From positions 1 to 64,000 of the forward strand of contig DAHXKG010000007.1 in the NCBI GenBank assembly GCA_027366525.1: DNA of 64,000 nucleotides, in the 5' to 3' direction. Within the stretch, counting starts at the first letter, position 1. Each line of letters starts with the position of its first letter. Both the position numbers and the translations under genes were made by a program. Positions 16,813 to 26,701 of the stretch are shown piece by piece. The notes beneath the pieces were generated by a model. The model saw nothing but the letters and a program-made list of their open reading frames with translations. It had not been told where the DNA came from and ran no database searches. The DNA comes from a candidate division FCPU426 bacterium. GTDB lineage: Bacteria; Oederibacteriota; Muellerivitia; Muellerivitales; DAHXKG01.

Positions 16813-18501
16813 TTATTCCATGTACGGCATTTTGATGCTATGTATATACTTGATGGTCTCTGGATTTAAAATAACCGCCTTTTTCCATACCGATTCTGCT
16901 TTTTGTTTTTTTCCAAGTTTATAATACGTTGCACCCAAATGATCTAATATAACTGCATCATCTTTGTGTGGATGCTTTAAATATTTTAAAGCCATTTTGA
17001 TATATTTATTGGCTTGCGGATATTTTTGTTCCTGATAATACACCCACCCTAAACTATCCAAATAATAGGCATTGTTGGGTGATAGTTTTAAAGCCGTTTT
17101 AATTAATTGTTCTGCTTGATGAAGATGCATATCATGTTCAGCATATGAATATCCGATATAATTATAAGCATCGGGATTATCCGGTGAATACTTGATAACC
17201 AGTTTCATTTGTCGAATTGCTTTTTTAAACTTATTCAATTTGTCCCACACAATGCCCAAGTCAAAATGCGCTTCTGCATTTTTGGGGTGACGACTTAATA
17301 TCCTTTGATAGGGGATACTCGCTTTTTGGAACTGGTTCGTTGTTTCAAGGTACATGCCTTGTACTAATAATAACGAAACACTATCGGGATTATATTTCAA
17401 GCCTTCCTGAATTGTTTGATATTCCTGATGCATTCTTTTGCTCATCTTATAAATCAGCGCTAAACGAATCCATGTCCCCGCATCCTTTTTATCATGACTT
17501 AAAATATTCTTAAAAATGTGGATGGCCGAAGTGTATTTTTGGGTTTGGATATCCGTGGCAGCCAAGCGATACTGGAAAAGTTTATTTTCCGGATACGTTT
17601 TTAAAGCGTTTTTAAAGTATGTGGCCGCTTTCGGGAAGCTTTTCATTTGATAGTAACACAAACCAATATCACTTTGTATCATGGCATCCTGAGGAGCCAA
17701 AATGGAGGCTTTTAAAAAAATCGGCAAGGCCTCCTTGTACTGGGATTGATTGAAATATAATTTTCCAAGTTCTAAATAAGTTTCTAAATTTGTCGGATCA
17801 ATCTTTAGCAATTTTTTATATATAGAGATTGCCTTCTTGCTTTGCTGATTTAATTCACAAAGTAACCCTAACATGCTATAAGCACGCGTCATGTGAGAAT
17901 CATGAACAATGGCTGCTTTCAAATAGCTCTCTGCTTGAGAAATTCTATCGAGGCGAGTATATAGAAGCCCCAAATCATAGTCAGCCAGAGCACTATCGAC
18001 ATTGCTTTTTAAAATTTTCTTATAAATGTGCCGTGCCAAGCGAATATGCCCTTGGGTGGCATTAATTCCCGCTAAATAAAAAAGCGCTTCTGTGTTTTTA
18101 GGACTAATGGAAAGAATTTTTTGATACGTTATTTTAGCTTGATTTAATTTGTTCTGGGTCGTATAAAGTTCAGCCAAAACCGCCAGCGTTTTTATGTTGG
18201 AAGGCTGAATCGCCAATGACTTTTTCAATTCGTGCTCGGTTTGACCATTCATACCCAAAGCATAATAATCATAGGCTAAGTGATTTCGGATAATCATGGC
18301 CTGGGGATCATCATGAGCCGCTGCTTGTAATTCAACAATCGCTTGATTTAAGTTCCCGGTTTGTTGTGCATATAATGCATTGGCGTAATGCCAAAACGCA
18401 TTCATTTCCTGCGTTGAAATACGGGTTGCATACGCGGACCCATTTTTTAAACCCCAGCCCAATCCCATTAAAACAATTAAACTTTTTAAAAATTTTTGCA
18501 T
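16813..18501 (-). CDS. Exported TPR-repeat protein
   Basis: 562 aa with a signal peptide (about 1-25, ending GSAYA) and roughly 13 tetratricopeptide repeats filling the rest, for example AEAHFDLGIVWDKLNKFKKA and NPDAYNYIGYSYAEHDMHLH. TPR arrays are protein-protein scaffolds; in diderms such proteins often act in the periplasm or on the inner face of the outer membrane in envelope assembly or polysaccharide export. No catalytic domain. It lies between a cyclic-nucleotide-binding protein gene and ispE in a tight operon-like run. Confidence 0.85.
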   Translation of the reverse strand: MQKFLKSLIVLMGLGWGLKNGSAYATRISTQEMNAFWHYANALYAQQTGNLNQAIVELQAAAHDDPQAMIIRNHLAYDYYALGMNGQTEHELKKSLAIQPSNIKTLAVLAELYTTQNKLNQAKITYQKILSISPKNTEALFYLAGINATQGHIRLARHIYKKILKSNVDSALADYDLGLLYTRLDRISQAESYLKAAIVHDSHMTRAYSMLGLLCELNQQSKKAISIYKKLLKIDPTNLETYLELGKLYFNQSQYKEALPIFLKASILAPQDAMIQSDIGLCYYQMKSFPKAATYFKNALKTYPENKLFQYRLAATDIQTQKYTSAIHIFKNILSHDKKDAGTWIRLALIYKMSKRMHQEYQTIQEGLKYNPDSVSLLLVQGMYLETTNQFQKASIPYQRILSRHPKNAEAHFDLGIVWDKLNKFKKAIRQMKLVIKYSPDNPDAYNYIGYSYAEHDMHLHQAEQLIKTALKLSPNNAYYLDSLGWVYYQEQKYPQANKYIKMALKYLKHPHKDDAVILDHLGATYYKLGKKQKAESVWKKAVILNPETIKYIHSIKMPYME

Positions 18502-18523
18502 GCATTATTCCTCGCTTACTGTG

Positions 18524-18970
18524 CTAGACCTGCTTGATCGCCTCATTCGCTTTTCGTAATCGCTCATTGGCAACCATTAAAAATTTCATTAGCAATGAAA
18601 TCATGAGATTTGGATGTTTTTCTTTAATGGTCACAAACGCCTTTTTCGTCATCACCAACAATACTGAATTCTCTGCAATGCGGGCCGTCGCCGTTCGTGG
18701 TCGGTTATCCACAAAGGTCATTTCTCCTAAAAAATCGCCTGCATTTAATTTGGCCAGAACAAATTCCTGATTCTCTGCGTTTTTTTTGGTGAGTTGAACA
18801 GAGCCTTGCTTAATAATATACAGCACTTCGCCTTCCATCCCTTCAACAAAAAGAGTCGATCCAATGGAATAATTCCGTTCAAAAATTAAACCCGATAAAA
18901 TTTCCAACTCTTGTGCAGGCAAATTCTTAAACAAAAACTGAGATTCAAGCACCTTAATATCTACCGGCAT
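18524..18970 (-). CDS. Cyclic nucleotide-binding domain protein without DNA-binding domain
   Basis: 148 aa, a single cNMP-binding (CRP-type) beta-roll: GSTLFVEGMEGEVLYIIKQG, then the phosphate-binding cassette GDFLGEMTFVDNRPRTATAR, then a helical C-terminus of about 30 aa too short for a CRP helix-turn-helix. It may sense cAMP or c-di-GMP and act by protein contact. GAGGG precedes the ATG. The TPR gene starts 22 nt downstream, suggesting a shared transcript. Confidence 0.85.
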   Translation of the reverse strand: MPVDIKVLESQFLFKNLPAQELEILSGLIFERNYSIGSTLFVEGMEGEVLYIIKQGSVQLTKKNAENQEFVLAKLNAGDFLGEMTFVDNRPRTATARIAENSVLLVMTKKAFVTIKEKHPNLMISLLMKFLMVANERLRKANEAIKQV

Positions 18971-19084
18971 ATTTCCCTCATAAATTAATCGACGTAATAG
19001 ACTTCATAGTATCACAAGAATATTCCCAATTAAATCCTCTTTAAAAGTTTATATCTATATACAAATGCTTCGTTGCCAGATTTA

Positions 19085-20401
19085 TTAGGGATGGGATCGT
19101 TTGTGAATCGTTTCGGCTATTTCCAAGCCTTGTGCAATAGCACTTTCCATGCTCCCATATTCCCACCGCCCATATCGACCAATGGAGTAAATCTTATAGT
19201 GTTCCAACCAAGCCAACAGATGCTGAACAGTTTTTTCCCGATGATCATCATAAATGACATAGGCGTGCGGAAGATCCAAATCCACTTCAACTTCAATATC
19301 TTTTTCACTTCGAATCCAATGAAGGCGTTGCAGTTGTCTTCGAGCATCTTTTTTGAATTGCTCCCGATTCGATTGATGACCGCGATAGGAATATTCGACA
19401 TAAAGCGTACTCTTATTTCGGGGTGCAACACCTGTGACGCAAGCACTGACGGATCCCGCACGATGAAATCCAAATTCTTTTTCAGGAAAATAGACCCAGC
19501 TGTAGGGAATGGGTTGTGGAATATTCAGACCAAAATTAATGTTGAAAACCGATGTGGCTTTCAGACGTTTAGCCTGTTTTTTAAGCGTATCCGGTATGCC
19601 TTCAATTTTTTCAATCAAGTAAGGAAGAGGAATACTTGAAACTAAAAACTCATATTGAATTTCCGTGCCATTGGCAATCACTGCTTTCTTTTTCTTCACA
19701 TTTAAGTGAACCAGTGCTTGAGATGTAACTATATTCGATAAATTTGAAGCAAGCACCTTTGGAAGTGCGGAAATCCCATTGGATCGAGGATAAAAAAAAA
19801 CAGCATTATACCCTGTTGATGATTGTGTTTGCCCCAAGGCCCCTTTGATCATTTGATGGATTTTAACTTGAGGAACAAAACGTCCCATCCAATGGGTTGT
19901 TAATTGACTTAAAGGAAATTTCCAAAGTTTCCGATTGTAGGGAATCATAAAATTTTTGGCGATACCCCTGCCAAAATTTTGATAGCACCAATCTTCAAAA
20001 TGACCGGATGAACCTGACTTATGGCGGTGTGTCTGAAGGAGTTGCTGGTTCAAAAATTCATGAATATTTTCCTGAATAATTTCAAACGGAAGTCCAAAAT
20101 TATTTTCTTGGTAAGGGTATTCGGTATACGTTTGGTGACTAAAGATAACCGCATGGCGTCGTCGCGTTTGAAACCCTTGTGGAAATTGCTGAAGAATCCA
20201 CTGTTGAATTTTAGGGTTTTTGAAATGAAGAAAGTGACCGGTATAATCAAATGTAAACCCTCGGGATTGAATAGACCGGCATAGTCCACCGATTTCTGCT
20301 TCTTTTTCAACAATTAAATATGCTTTCGATTGCGTTTGTAGTTTTTTAGCACAAGCCAGCCCTGCTAAGCCTCCACCAATAATCAACGTTTGAATTTTCA
20401 T
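19085..20401 (-). CDS. FAD-dependent amine oxidase/UGM-like oxidoreductase
   Basis: 438 aa. The N-terminal FAD-binding motif is LIIGGGLAGLACAKKL (about 6-21), followed by the family sequence EAEIGGLCRSIQSRGFTFDY and the C-terminal SIGRYGRWEYGSMESAIAQG. It belongs to the protoporphyrinogen-oxidase/UDP-galactopyranose-mutase-like superfamily. The start ATG overlaps the WecA-like gene stop (ATGA). Next to a polyprenyl-phosphate sugar transferase, a role in surface-sugar synthesis fits, but the reaction is not proven. Confidence 0.82.
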   Translation of the reverse strand: MKIQTLIIGGGLAGLACAKKLQTQSKAYLIVEKEAEIGGLCRSIQSRGFTFDYTGHFLHFKNPKIQQWILQQFPQGFQTRRRHAVIFSHQTYTEYPYQENNFGLPFEIIQENIHEFLNQQLLQTHRHKSGSSGHFEDWCYQNFGRGIAKNFMIPYNRKLWKFPLSQLTTHWMGRFVPQVKIHQMIKGALGQTQSSTGYNAVFFYPRSNGISALPKVLASNLSNIVTSQALVHLNVKKKKAVIANGTEIQYEFLVSSIPLPYLIEKIEGIPDTLKKQAKRLKATSVFNINFGLNIPQPIPYSWVYFPEKEFGFHRAGSVSACVTGVAPRNKSTLYVEYSYRGHQSNREQFKKDARRQLQRLHWIRSEKDIEVEVDLDLPHAYVIYDDHREKTVQHLLAWLEHYKIYSIGRYGRWEYGSMESAIAQGLEIAETIHKRSHP

Positions 20402-21462
20402 GATGAACGCTTTTTAGATGATTTGATCGCCGATTTGATTTTCTTGGAAGGGAGTGCCATATCCATGGGAACCATCGAAATAAAAATAGTGCCCAACATA
20501 ACTAAAAATACAATGACGATAAACAATACTAATGCCCTCTTTTCAGAAACCCTCACGAGTATCCGTGCCGCAAGAATTCCCAAAAGACTAAGACCCCAAA
20601 GAATACTGACCACTTGTTTGACCGAAAAGCCTAGTGCTTTTAATCGTAGCGCCAAGTGATCATTTGATCCTCGAAACATGGACTTACCTTTTAAAAATCT
20701 TAAAAACATGACCAGAATAGTATCAAAAATAGGAACACCCAAAATAAGAATGGGCGCATAAATGGCAACCACATTTCTAGCCGTATAGGACTCCCCCATC
20801 GATATACCGGCTAAAATGAATCCTACAAACAGCGCACCGGTGTCTCCCATATAGATCTTCGCTGGCTGGAAATTATAAATTAAAAACCCAAGGGTACTCC
20901 CAGCTAAAATAGAAGCCACAAGATTGACATAACTCATTTTTTCAGAAAAAGGCACAAATAAAAAACCCAAGGCGGCAATAATGACTACGCCTCCTGCTAA
21001 GCCATCCATAATATCAATAATATTTAAAGCGTTGGTAATGCCGACAATCCAAATAATGCTTAAAATCCATGAAATAGGCGTGATCGAAATAAATTTCATG
21101 CGTATCCCAAATCCAACGATCAAGGTAGCCGCTAATGTTTGAACTAAAAATTTCACCAAAGGCGTTAATGAAAATAGATCATCCACCAATCCCAGAAGGG
21201 CCATGATGGTGGCTCCCACCAATAAAGCCAATCCCGGTAATTCACCAATGAGTTGAAATTTGACAATGGCAATCATCAATACGAGCAGGAAGGCAAAATA
21301 AATCGCCAATCCCCCTAAATAAGGAACGGGAGCGGTATGTTTTTTTAATTGCCCCGTGGGGGTATCAATAAAATGGGTTTTTATCGCGATTTTTCGAAAC
21401 AGCGGTGTTAAAAATGCGGAAATAATAAATGCCAGAATAAAAAGAGCCAAAAATAAAAACAG
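20398..21462 (-). CDS. WecA/TagO-like polyprenyl-phosphate sugar-1-phosphate transferase
   Basis: About 350 aa with 10-11 predicted membrane helices. It carries the acidic motifs of the MraY/WecA family: LVDDLFSLTPLVKF, NIIDIMDGLAGGV, YMGDTGALFVGF, and the cytoplasmic loop RGSNDHLALRL. It should load a UDP-activated amino sugar onto undecaprenyl phosphate, starting a cell-surface polysaccharide. Start choice: AGGAGG lies 6 nt before a CTG at 21460-21462, while the next in-frame TTG (21448-21450) is too far from it, so CTG initiation is likely. It overlaps the FAD-oxidoreductase gene by 4 nt. Confidence 0.88.
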   Translation of the reverse strand: MFLFLALFILAFIISAFLTPLFRKIAIKTHFIDTPTGQLKKHTAPVPYLGGLAIYFAFLLVLMIAIVKFQLIGELPGLALLVGATIMALLGLVDDLFSLTPLVKFLVQTLAATLIVGFGIRMKFISITPISWILSIIWIVGITNALNIIDIMDGLAGGVVIIAALGFLFVPFSEKMSYVNLVASILAGSTLGFLIYNFQPAKIYMGDTGALFVGFILAGISMGESYTARNVVAIYAPILILGVPIFDTILVMFLRFLKGKSMFRGSNDHLALRLKALGFSVKQVVSILWGLSLLGILAARILVRVSEKRALVLFIVIVFLVMLGTIFISMVPMDMALPSKKIKSAIKSSKKRSS

Positions 21463-21537
21463 ACTCCGCCTCCTAAAAATTGATATAAATCGTTAAAATA
21501 CGAATATACTCAAAAATCGGAGAAAGAAAAATGAAAA

Positions 21538-21568
21538 TAAAAAAGCCTCGGTGGGTCAAACCGAGGCT
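21538..21568 (-). terminator. Terminator of the sigma54-activator transcription unit
   Basis: On the minus strand AGCCTCGG, a 9-nt loop and CCGAGGCT are followed by TTTTTT. It sits 197 nt downstream of the activator gene and before the WecA-like gene, isolating the two. No other feature is seen in 21463-21764. Confidence 0.8.
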
Positions 21569-21764
21569 GGGGAGATAGTTGTCAAGTGATATAGGTACTT
21601 AACAATTCTCTCAACCTTAACTTAAAGCATAAATAGTGCCAAAAGCTTATACAATCGTGAGCCCAAAAAAAGCAATAAATAGAATGATTTTTAAAAATTC
21701 GTTTTAAAATCACATTCCAAAAAGTGTAAATAATACTTACATTTTTTATAAATGTTGTTTTTTT

Positions 21765-23651
21765 TTACACTTTTAAATCGCTGGAATCCAAATGATACTT
21801 GCGAATTTTTTCATAGAGTGTAGGGCGACTAATGCCTAAACGACGAGCCGCTTTTTGTTTATTAAAATGAACCAAGGCTAAAACGCGTAAAATATTCTCG
21901 CGTTCAATCGACTTCAAGTTATCGTTTTGATCCTGCGGATAAACTTTTAATATTTGCTTAGTTTGCAACAACTCCTTGGGAAGATGCTCAAGACGAATCA
22001 CTGCATCATCATGCAGCGTCACAATACGCTCGATAATATTCTGAAGCTCGCGAACATTGCCCGGCCAACTATAATTTTGCATTACCACCAAGGCTTCCGA
22101 TGAAATATCATGAAATAAACTTGAGCGCTGCACGCGCATCGTATCCAAAAAATGTCGTATTAAAAGTGGGATATCCTGAACACGTTCGCGTAGTGGAGGA
22201 ATTTCAACCACAATCACATTCAAACGATAAAAGAGATCCTCCCGAAAAGTGCCGCGTTCAATTTCTTCCTTAAGATTGCGGTTGGTTGCAGCTAAAATGC
22301 GCACATTTACATGAATGCTGGTATTGCCTCCTACACGCTCAAATTCACGTTCTTGTAGCACACGTAAAAGTTTAATCTGGGTAGAAAGTTGAATATCTCC
22401 AATTTCATCTAAAAAAAGAGTGCCCTGATCTGCCAGCTCAAATTTACCAATTTTCCGAGATGTGGCACCGGTAAATGATCCGCGTTCATGGCCAAACAGC
22501 TCACTTTCTAAAAGGGATTCATTCAAGACTGAGCAAGCTACCGGCACAAAATTCTTCTCAAAGCGATTTGACTGTTGGTGAATCATGTGCGCAATGAGTT
22601 CTTTCCCGGTTCCACTTTCCCCCAGAATCAGCACCGTGGCTTCACTCAGGGCGGCTCGATGCACGAGTTCTTTAACTGCCTTGATTTTGGTATCTTCGCC
22701 AATAAGATTTAAATTGGTTTGATTCCTTTTTTTTTGGCTTGAGACTGCGGAGATCATGGATTTAGAAAGCGAGAAAAGAATGGAGGCCGCATTCTCAGAG
22801 GATTTAATAAATTCTTCATAATCTTTTTTTACGCGCCCCGTCAGTCCTTCACAATAATAGACTTGGCCCAAATTATAAATGGCATTGATATTATCGGGCT
22901 CTTCTTTTAAAACCATTTTAAAATGGGAAATGGCTTCTTCGATTTTCTCACTTTTAAAATATGCAATTCCTATATCATTTAATAGATTCAATCGGTCTTT
23001 GGTTTCGGTCGCCAATTTGAGCGCACGCTTGTATGCGTGTATCGCCTGCGTATATCGTCCCAGAAGAACCAGACCATCGCCGAGATTTTCCAACGCGAGA
23101 ATACTTTTGGGATTCATGGCCAAAATGAGTTCATACTGATGGACTGACTTTTCAATTTCACCTAATTCTTTAAATAAAATTCCCAGATAAAATCGACATT
23201 GTTGGATAAAACGATTTTGATCGTAAAACAAACCCAGATAATAATGGTTCACATTCAACGGATAAACACGATCAATGACTTCCATAAATGAAAAGGTGGC
23301 ATTGTTCACACGCCCTTGTTGGACAAAAATAAGGCCTAAGTTAAAGTAAACATCCAGTAAATTGGGATTCAAGCTAAGGGCTTGTTGGTAATAGTCAAAC
23401 GCTTTTATGAATTCCTGCTGGTGAAACAATCCATGCCCAATATCACGAAGATTCAAGGCATCCCCTGGAGATTTTGAAAGCGCAGCTTCAAACCACTGCG
23501 TCGCTTTTTTGTATTCACCTTGCTTAAAAAGTTCAACCCCTTTTTGAGTTTCAATCGGCCAAGGGATCACTGGTTCATTGCAAAAGGAACAAACCTGAAC
23601 ATTTTCCAAACACTCATTTCCACAATTACGACACTGGAGCCCTGGATTCAT
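21765..23651 (-). CDS. Sigma54-dependent activator with zinc-ribbon and TPR sensor
   Basis: 628 aa. Residues 6-23 form a zinc ribbon (CRNCGNECLENVQVCSFC). Residues about 35-290 are TPR repeats (AFDYYQQALSLNPNLLDVYF, IHAYKRALKLA). Residues about 315-550 are the AAA+ core with Walker A GESGTGKE (about 345), the sigma54-contact loop GSFTGA (about 387-392) and Walker B TLFLDEIGDI. Residues about 585-622 are a Fis-type helix-turn-helix (KAARRLGISRPTLYEKI). There is no receiver, GAF or PAS domain, so the signal probably enters through the TPR region. Targets would need -24/-12 promoters; none was convincing in this window. Confidence 0.92.
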   Translation of the reverse strand: MNPGLQCRNCGNECLENVQVCSFCNEPVIPWPIETQKGVELFKQGEYKKATQWFEAALSKSPGDALNLRDIGHGLFHQQEFIKAFDYYQQALSLNPNLLDVYFNLGLIFVQQGRVNNATFSFMEVIDRVYPLNVNHYYLGLFYDQNRFIQQCRFYLGILFKELGEIEKSVHQYELILAMNPKSILALENLGDGLVLLGRYTQAIHAYKRALKLATETKDRLNLLNDIGIAYFKSEKIEEAISHFKMVLKEEPDNINAIYNLGQVYYCEGLTGRVKKDYEEFIKSSENAASILFSLSKSMISAVSSQKKRNQTNLNLIGEDTKIKAVKELVHRAALSEATVLILGESGTGKELIAHMIHQQSNRFEKNFVPVACSVLNESLLESELFGHERGSFTGATSRKIGKFELADQGTLFLDEIGDIQLSTQIKLLRVLQEREFERVGGNTSIHVNVRILAATNRNLKEEIERGTFREDLFYRLNVIVVEIPPLRERVQDIPLLIRHFLDTMRVQRSSLFHDISSEALVVMQNYSWPGNVRELQNIIERIVTLHDDAVIRLEHLPKELLQTKQILKVYPQDQNDNLKSIERENILRVLALVHFNKQKAARRLGISRPTLYEKIRKYHLDSSDLKV

Positions 23652-23657
23652 ATCGGC

Positions 23658-24026
23658 CTACTGTTTTAAGGCTTTTTTCAAGGTGGGATTGGACATCTGC
23701 TTAATTTGCAGGGAAATCAACTGGCAAATTTCTGGAAATTTTTTGTATTTTTCATAGAGCTTTTGGTAGTGGGTCAACGCCTCTTCGCGGTTGCCTTTTT
23801 GTTCCAGCTGATATCCTAGACGAAGCTGTTTTTCAAATTTAATGAGTCGATCTTGTTGGATTCTTGAAAGACGTGTCGTCCAAAAATGGGCAAATTCACT
23901 TAAAGCCGCAATAGTCATCAACTGAATAAAATAGGGAGGAAAAACAAAGGTCGATAACAATGTGGCAATTGTAATCAAACCCCAATCTTCTTTTTTTAAT
24001 ACTGATTTTTTCAAAGGGGACTCCAA
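23658..24026 (-). CDS. Small membrane protein with a TPR-like tail
   Basis: 122 aa with one or two hydrophobic segments (about 15-48) and a charged helical tail containing a TPR-like helix pair (GNREEALTHYQKLYEKYKKF). TTG start. The zinc-ribbon/TPR activator gene begins 7 nt downstream, so they are co-transcribed and may interact. Family unknown. Confidence 0.65.
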   Translation of the reverse strand: MESPLKKSVLKKEDWGLITIATLLSTFVFPPYFIQLMTIAALSEFAHFWTTRLSRIQQDRLIKFEKQLRLGYQLEQKGNREEALTHYQKLYEKYKKFPEICQLISLQIKQMSNPTLKKALKQ

Positions 24027-24065
24027 TTTAAAGTCCTTTTCCCCCCCTATTATACGCCAAAAAAA

Positions 24066-26171
24066 TTATTTAAAATCTGAAATATTTAAATCTAAAACTT
24101 CCTTCCGTGAAAGTTTTATTTTTTTAGTTTTGGGATCAATGCCAATACATTTCACCAATATTTCATCGCCTTCCTTCAACACATCTTCTACGTGTTCCAC
24201 ACGTTTATTATCCAGCTGAGAAATATGCACTAAACCATCCGTGCCTGGAATAATTTCAACAAAGGCACCAAAATCCATGATTTTTTTGACATGGCCAACA
24301 TAAATCTTGCCTTCTTCTACCTCCGCTAAAAGATTTTTAATATAGCCTTGTGCTTTTTCAATTGATTTTTCATTGGCCGAAGAAATATGCACCGACCCAT
24401 CATCTTCAATATTAATATCTACCCCACACTCATCTGTTATTTTCTTGATTGTCGCCCCGCCCTTACCGATAATCTCGCGAATACGGTCGGCTGGAACTTT
24501 CATTGAAACAATACGGGGAGCATAAGGCGAAAGTTTATTTCGCGATGCAGAAATGGACTGATCCATAATATCCAAAATGGTCAATCGACCCTCGCGCGCT
24601 TGAGCTAAACCCTTATCAATAATTTCAAAAGGCAGACCTGAAATCTTGATATCCATTTGAATGGCGGTGATACCCTTTCGAGTTCCCGCGACTTTGAAAT
24701 CCATATCGCCAAAATGATCTTCTAATCCCTGGATATCAGTTAAAATAGCATATTTGGAAAGATCGGCGTTTGAAACCAATCCTAAAGCTACCCCTGCACA
24801 TGCATTGCGAACCGGGACTCCAGCGTCCATCAGGGCGAGGGACCCTCCACAAACGGTCGCCATAGACGAGCTTCCATTGGACTCTAAAATATCGGAGGTT
24901 ACTTGAATAGTATATGGAAAATCGGGTTCTTTGGGCAACAAGGAATCTAAGGCTCGCTCCGCTAAAGCTCCATGTCCGATTTCTCTTCTTCCGGGTCCTC
25001 GTAGAGCTTTGATTTCACCTACTGAAAATGGAGGAAAATTATAATGCAACATAAACCGTTTCTTTTGTTCCCCTTCCAATTCCTCTAGAATTTGCTGATC
25101 GTCCGCAGTTCCTAAAGTCACCACAACCAAGGCTTGAGTTTGACCGCGAGTAAACAAGGCCGAACCATGTGTGCGTGGCAAAACACCTATTTCAATGGTA
25201 ATGGGTCTGAATTCCGTAAAGCTTCTTCCATCTTGACGTTCGCCACGAACTAAAATGGCTTCGCGCACTAAGTCGGATTCTATTTTGTGAAGTATGCTCT
25301 CAATATCTTTTTCTTTCTCCTTGAATTTTTCTTTGAAAAATTCAAGCGTGTCTGTTTGAACCTGACTCACCAAATTTTGCCGTTTGAGTTTGTCTTTTTC
25401 CTTTATCGCTAACGCTAATTTAGAATATGCAAAGGATTTTGTTTCCTCTTGAAGTACTGGGTCCACTTGCACCAAAGTCAGTGGACGTTTAGGTTTTCCT
25501 GCTTTTTTTACTAATTGTTCCTGAAGATCAATAATTTTCTGAATTTCTCGATGCGCTAATTTAATGGCTTCAAAAATAACGGTCTCAGATTCTTCTTTCG
25601 CTCCACCTTCCACCATCACAATTGCTTTACGGCTCGCCGCAACAACTAAGTCCAACGTGCTCGTGCTCATTTGCTCAAAGGTTGGGTTGACCATTAATTC
25701 CCCATTGATTCTTCCAATACGAACACACCCAAACATATCTAAAATGGGAATATCCGATACCGCCAAAGCGGCTGAGGCACCATTGACCGCCAAAATATCA
25801 GAATCATTTTCCTGATCCGATGAAATAACCGTGGCCGTAATTTGAACTTCATTAACAAAACCATCGGGAAACAATGGACGAACTGGTCGATCAATTAATC
25901 TTGACGTTAATGTTTCTTTCGTCCTCGGCCTTCCTTCACGTTTAAACCAGCCTCCGGGAATTTTTCCTACGGAGGACGCTCTTTCGCGATATTCAACCGT
26001 TAGTGGAAAAAAATCCTTGCCGGGACTGGGTTCCTTCGCCCCAACAACTGCCACTAACACCATCGTTTCTCCCAATTGCACTAACACGGCACCATCGGCT
26101 TGTTTGGCCACACGACCCGTTTCAAATGATAACACCGAGTTGGCAAATTCACATTTAACACATTCTGACAT
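24066..26171 (-). CDS. pnp: Polyribonucleotide nucleotidyltransferase (PNPase)
   Basis: 701 aa, full length. It degrades RNA 3' to 5' with phosphate. Two RNase PH domains (about 1-220 and 320-550; FTRGQTQALVVVTLGT, LRGPGRREIGHGALAERAL) flank a helical domain. A KH domain (VPADRIREIIGKGGATIKKI) and an S1 domain (IYVGHVKKIMDFGAFVEIIP) follow. It stands directly after rpsO, the classic rpsO-pnp order. Confidence 0.98.
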   Translation of the reverse strand: MSECVKCEFANSVLSFETGRVAKQADGAVLVQLGETMVLVAVVGAKEPSPGKDFFPLTVEYRERASSVGKIPGGWFKREGRPRTKETLTSRLIDRPVRPLFPDGFVNEVQITATVISSDQENDSDILAVNGASAALAVSDIPILDMFGCVRIGRINGELMVNPTFEQMSTSTLDLVVAASRKAIVMVEGGAKEESETVIFEAIKLAHREIQKIIDLQEQLVKKAGKPKRPLTLVQVDPVLQEETKSFAYSKLALAIKEKDKLKRQNLVSQVQTDTLEFFKEKFKEKEKDIESILHKIESDLVREAILVRGERQDGRSFTEFRPITIEIGVLPRTHGSALFTRGQTQALVVVTLGTADDQQILEELEGEQKKRFMLHYNFPPFSVGEIKALRGPGRREIGHGALAERALDSLLPKEPDFPYTIQVTSDILESNGSSSMATVCGGSLALMDAGVPVRNACAGVALGLVSNADLSKYAILTDIQGLEDHFGDMDFKVAGTRKGITAIQMDIKISGLPFEIIDKGLAQAREGRLTILDIMDQSISASRNKLSPYAPRIVSMKVPADRIREIIGKGGATIKKITDECGVDINIEDDGSVHISSANEKSIEKAQGYIKNLLAEVEEGKIYVGHVKKIMDFGAFVEIIPGTDGLVHISQLDNKRVEHVEDVLKEGDEILVKCIGIDPKTKKIKLSRKEVLDLNISDFK

Positions 26172-26230
26172 GGATCACTCTCTTTCACACACTAAAAGTT
26201 TTATTTCAGTTTTCAATTGAATATACGTAG

Positions 26231-26497
26231 TTATTTTCGAAGCCCTAATCGTTCTAAAAGAGTAGAATATCGCACAACATCTACTCGCTTCAAATAATCC
26301 AGTAATCGACGACGTTGCCCAACCATTTTGAGCAATCCGCGTCGCGACGCATGATCTTTTTGATGGGATTTAAAATGATCGGTTAGATACTTAATACGCT
26401 CCGTAAGCAGCGCAATTTGTATTTCCGGTGATCCTGTATCTCCCTCTTTTTGCTTAAATTCATTAATCAATTGTGTCTTTTTTTCTTTTGTTAACAT
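26231..26497 (-). CDS. rpsO: 30S ribosomal protein S15
   Basis: 88 aa, normal length. Typical S15 sequence: [17 protein letters not shown], [19 protein letters not shown] motif ([20 protein letters not shown]) and [20 protein letters not shown]. It binds 16S rRNA in the platform. First gene of the rpsO-pnp unit. Confidence 0.98.
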   Translation of the reverse strand: MLTKEKKTQLINEFKQKEGDTGSPEIQIALLTERIKYLTDHFKSHQKDHASRRGLLKMVGQRRRLLDYLKRVDVVRYSTLLERLGLRK

Positions 26498-26625
26498 AAA
26501 AATTCTTCCCTCAATTTTCTTTCTATAAGCTCCCCCAAACCGAGCGAGTCGTTTGAGTCAACAAACTGCCAAGATTTAGGATCTTTGCTATAATAATTAT
26601 TTTTAAGAATCGACTGAACCTTCTT

Positions 26626-26654
26626 TTTATACCCACAACTCTTAAAATATACAA
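26626..26654 (-). promoter_or_regulatory. Predicted promoter of rpsO-pnp
   Basis: Minus-strand TTGTAT (26649-26654), 17-nt spacer, TATAAA (26626-26631), about 130 nt before rpsO in the gap after ribF. The leader is long enough for S15 autoregulation, but I could not define a structure. Confidence 0.4.
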
Positions 26655-26701
26655 TTATTTTAAATAGTTTAATCTTAAGAGTAAAGAAGATAAAAACGAA
26701 T

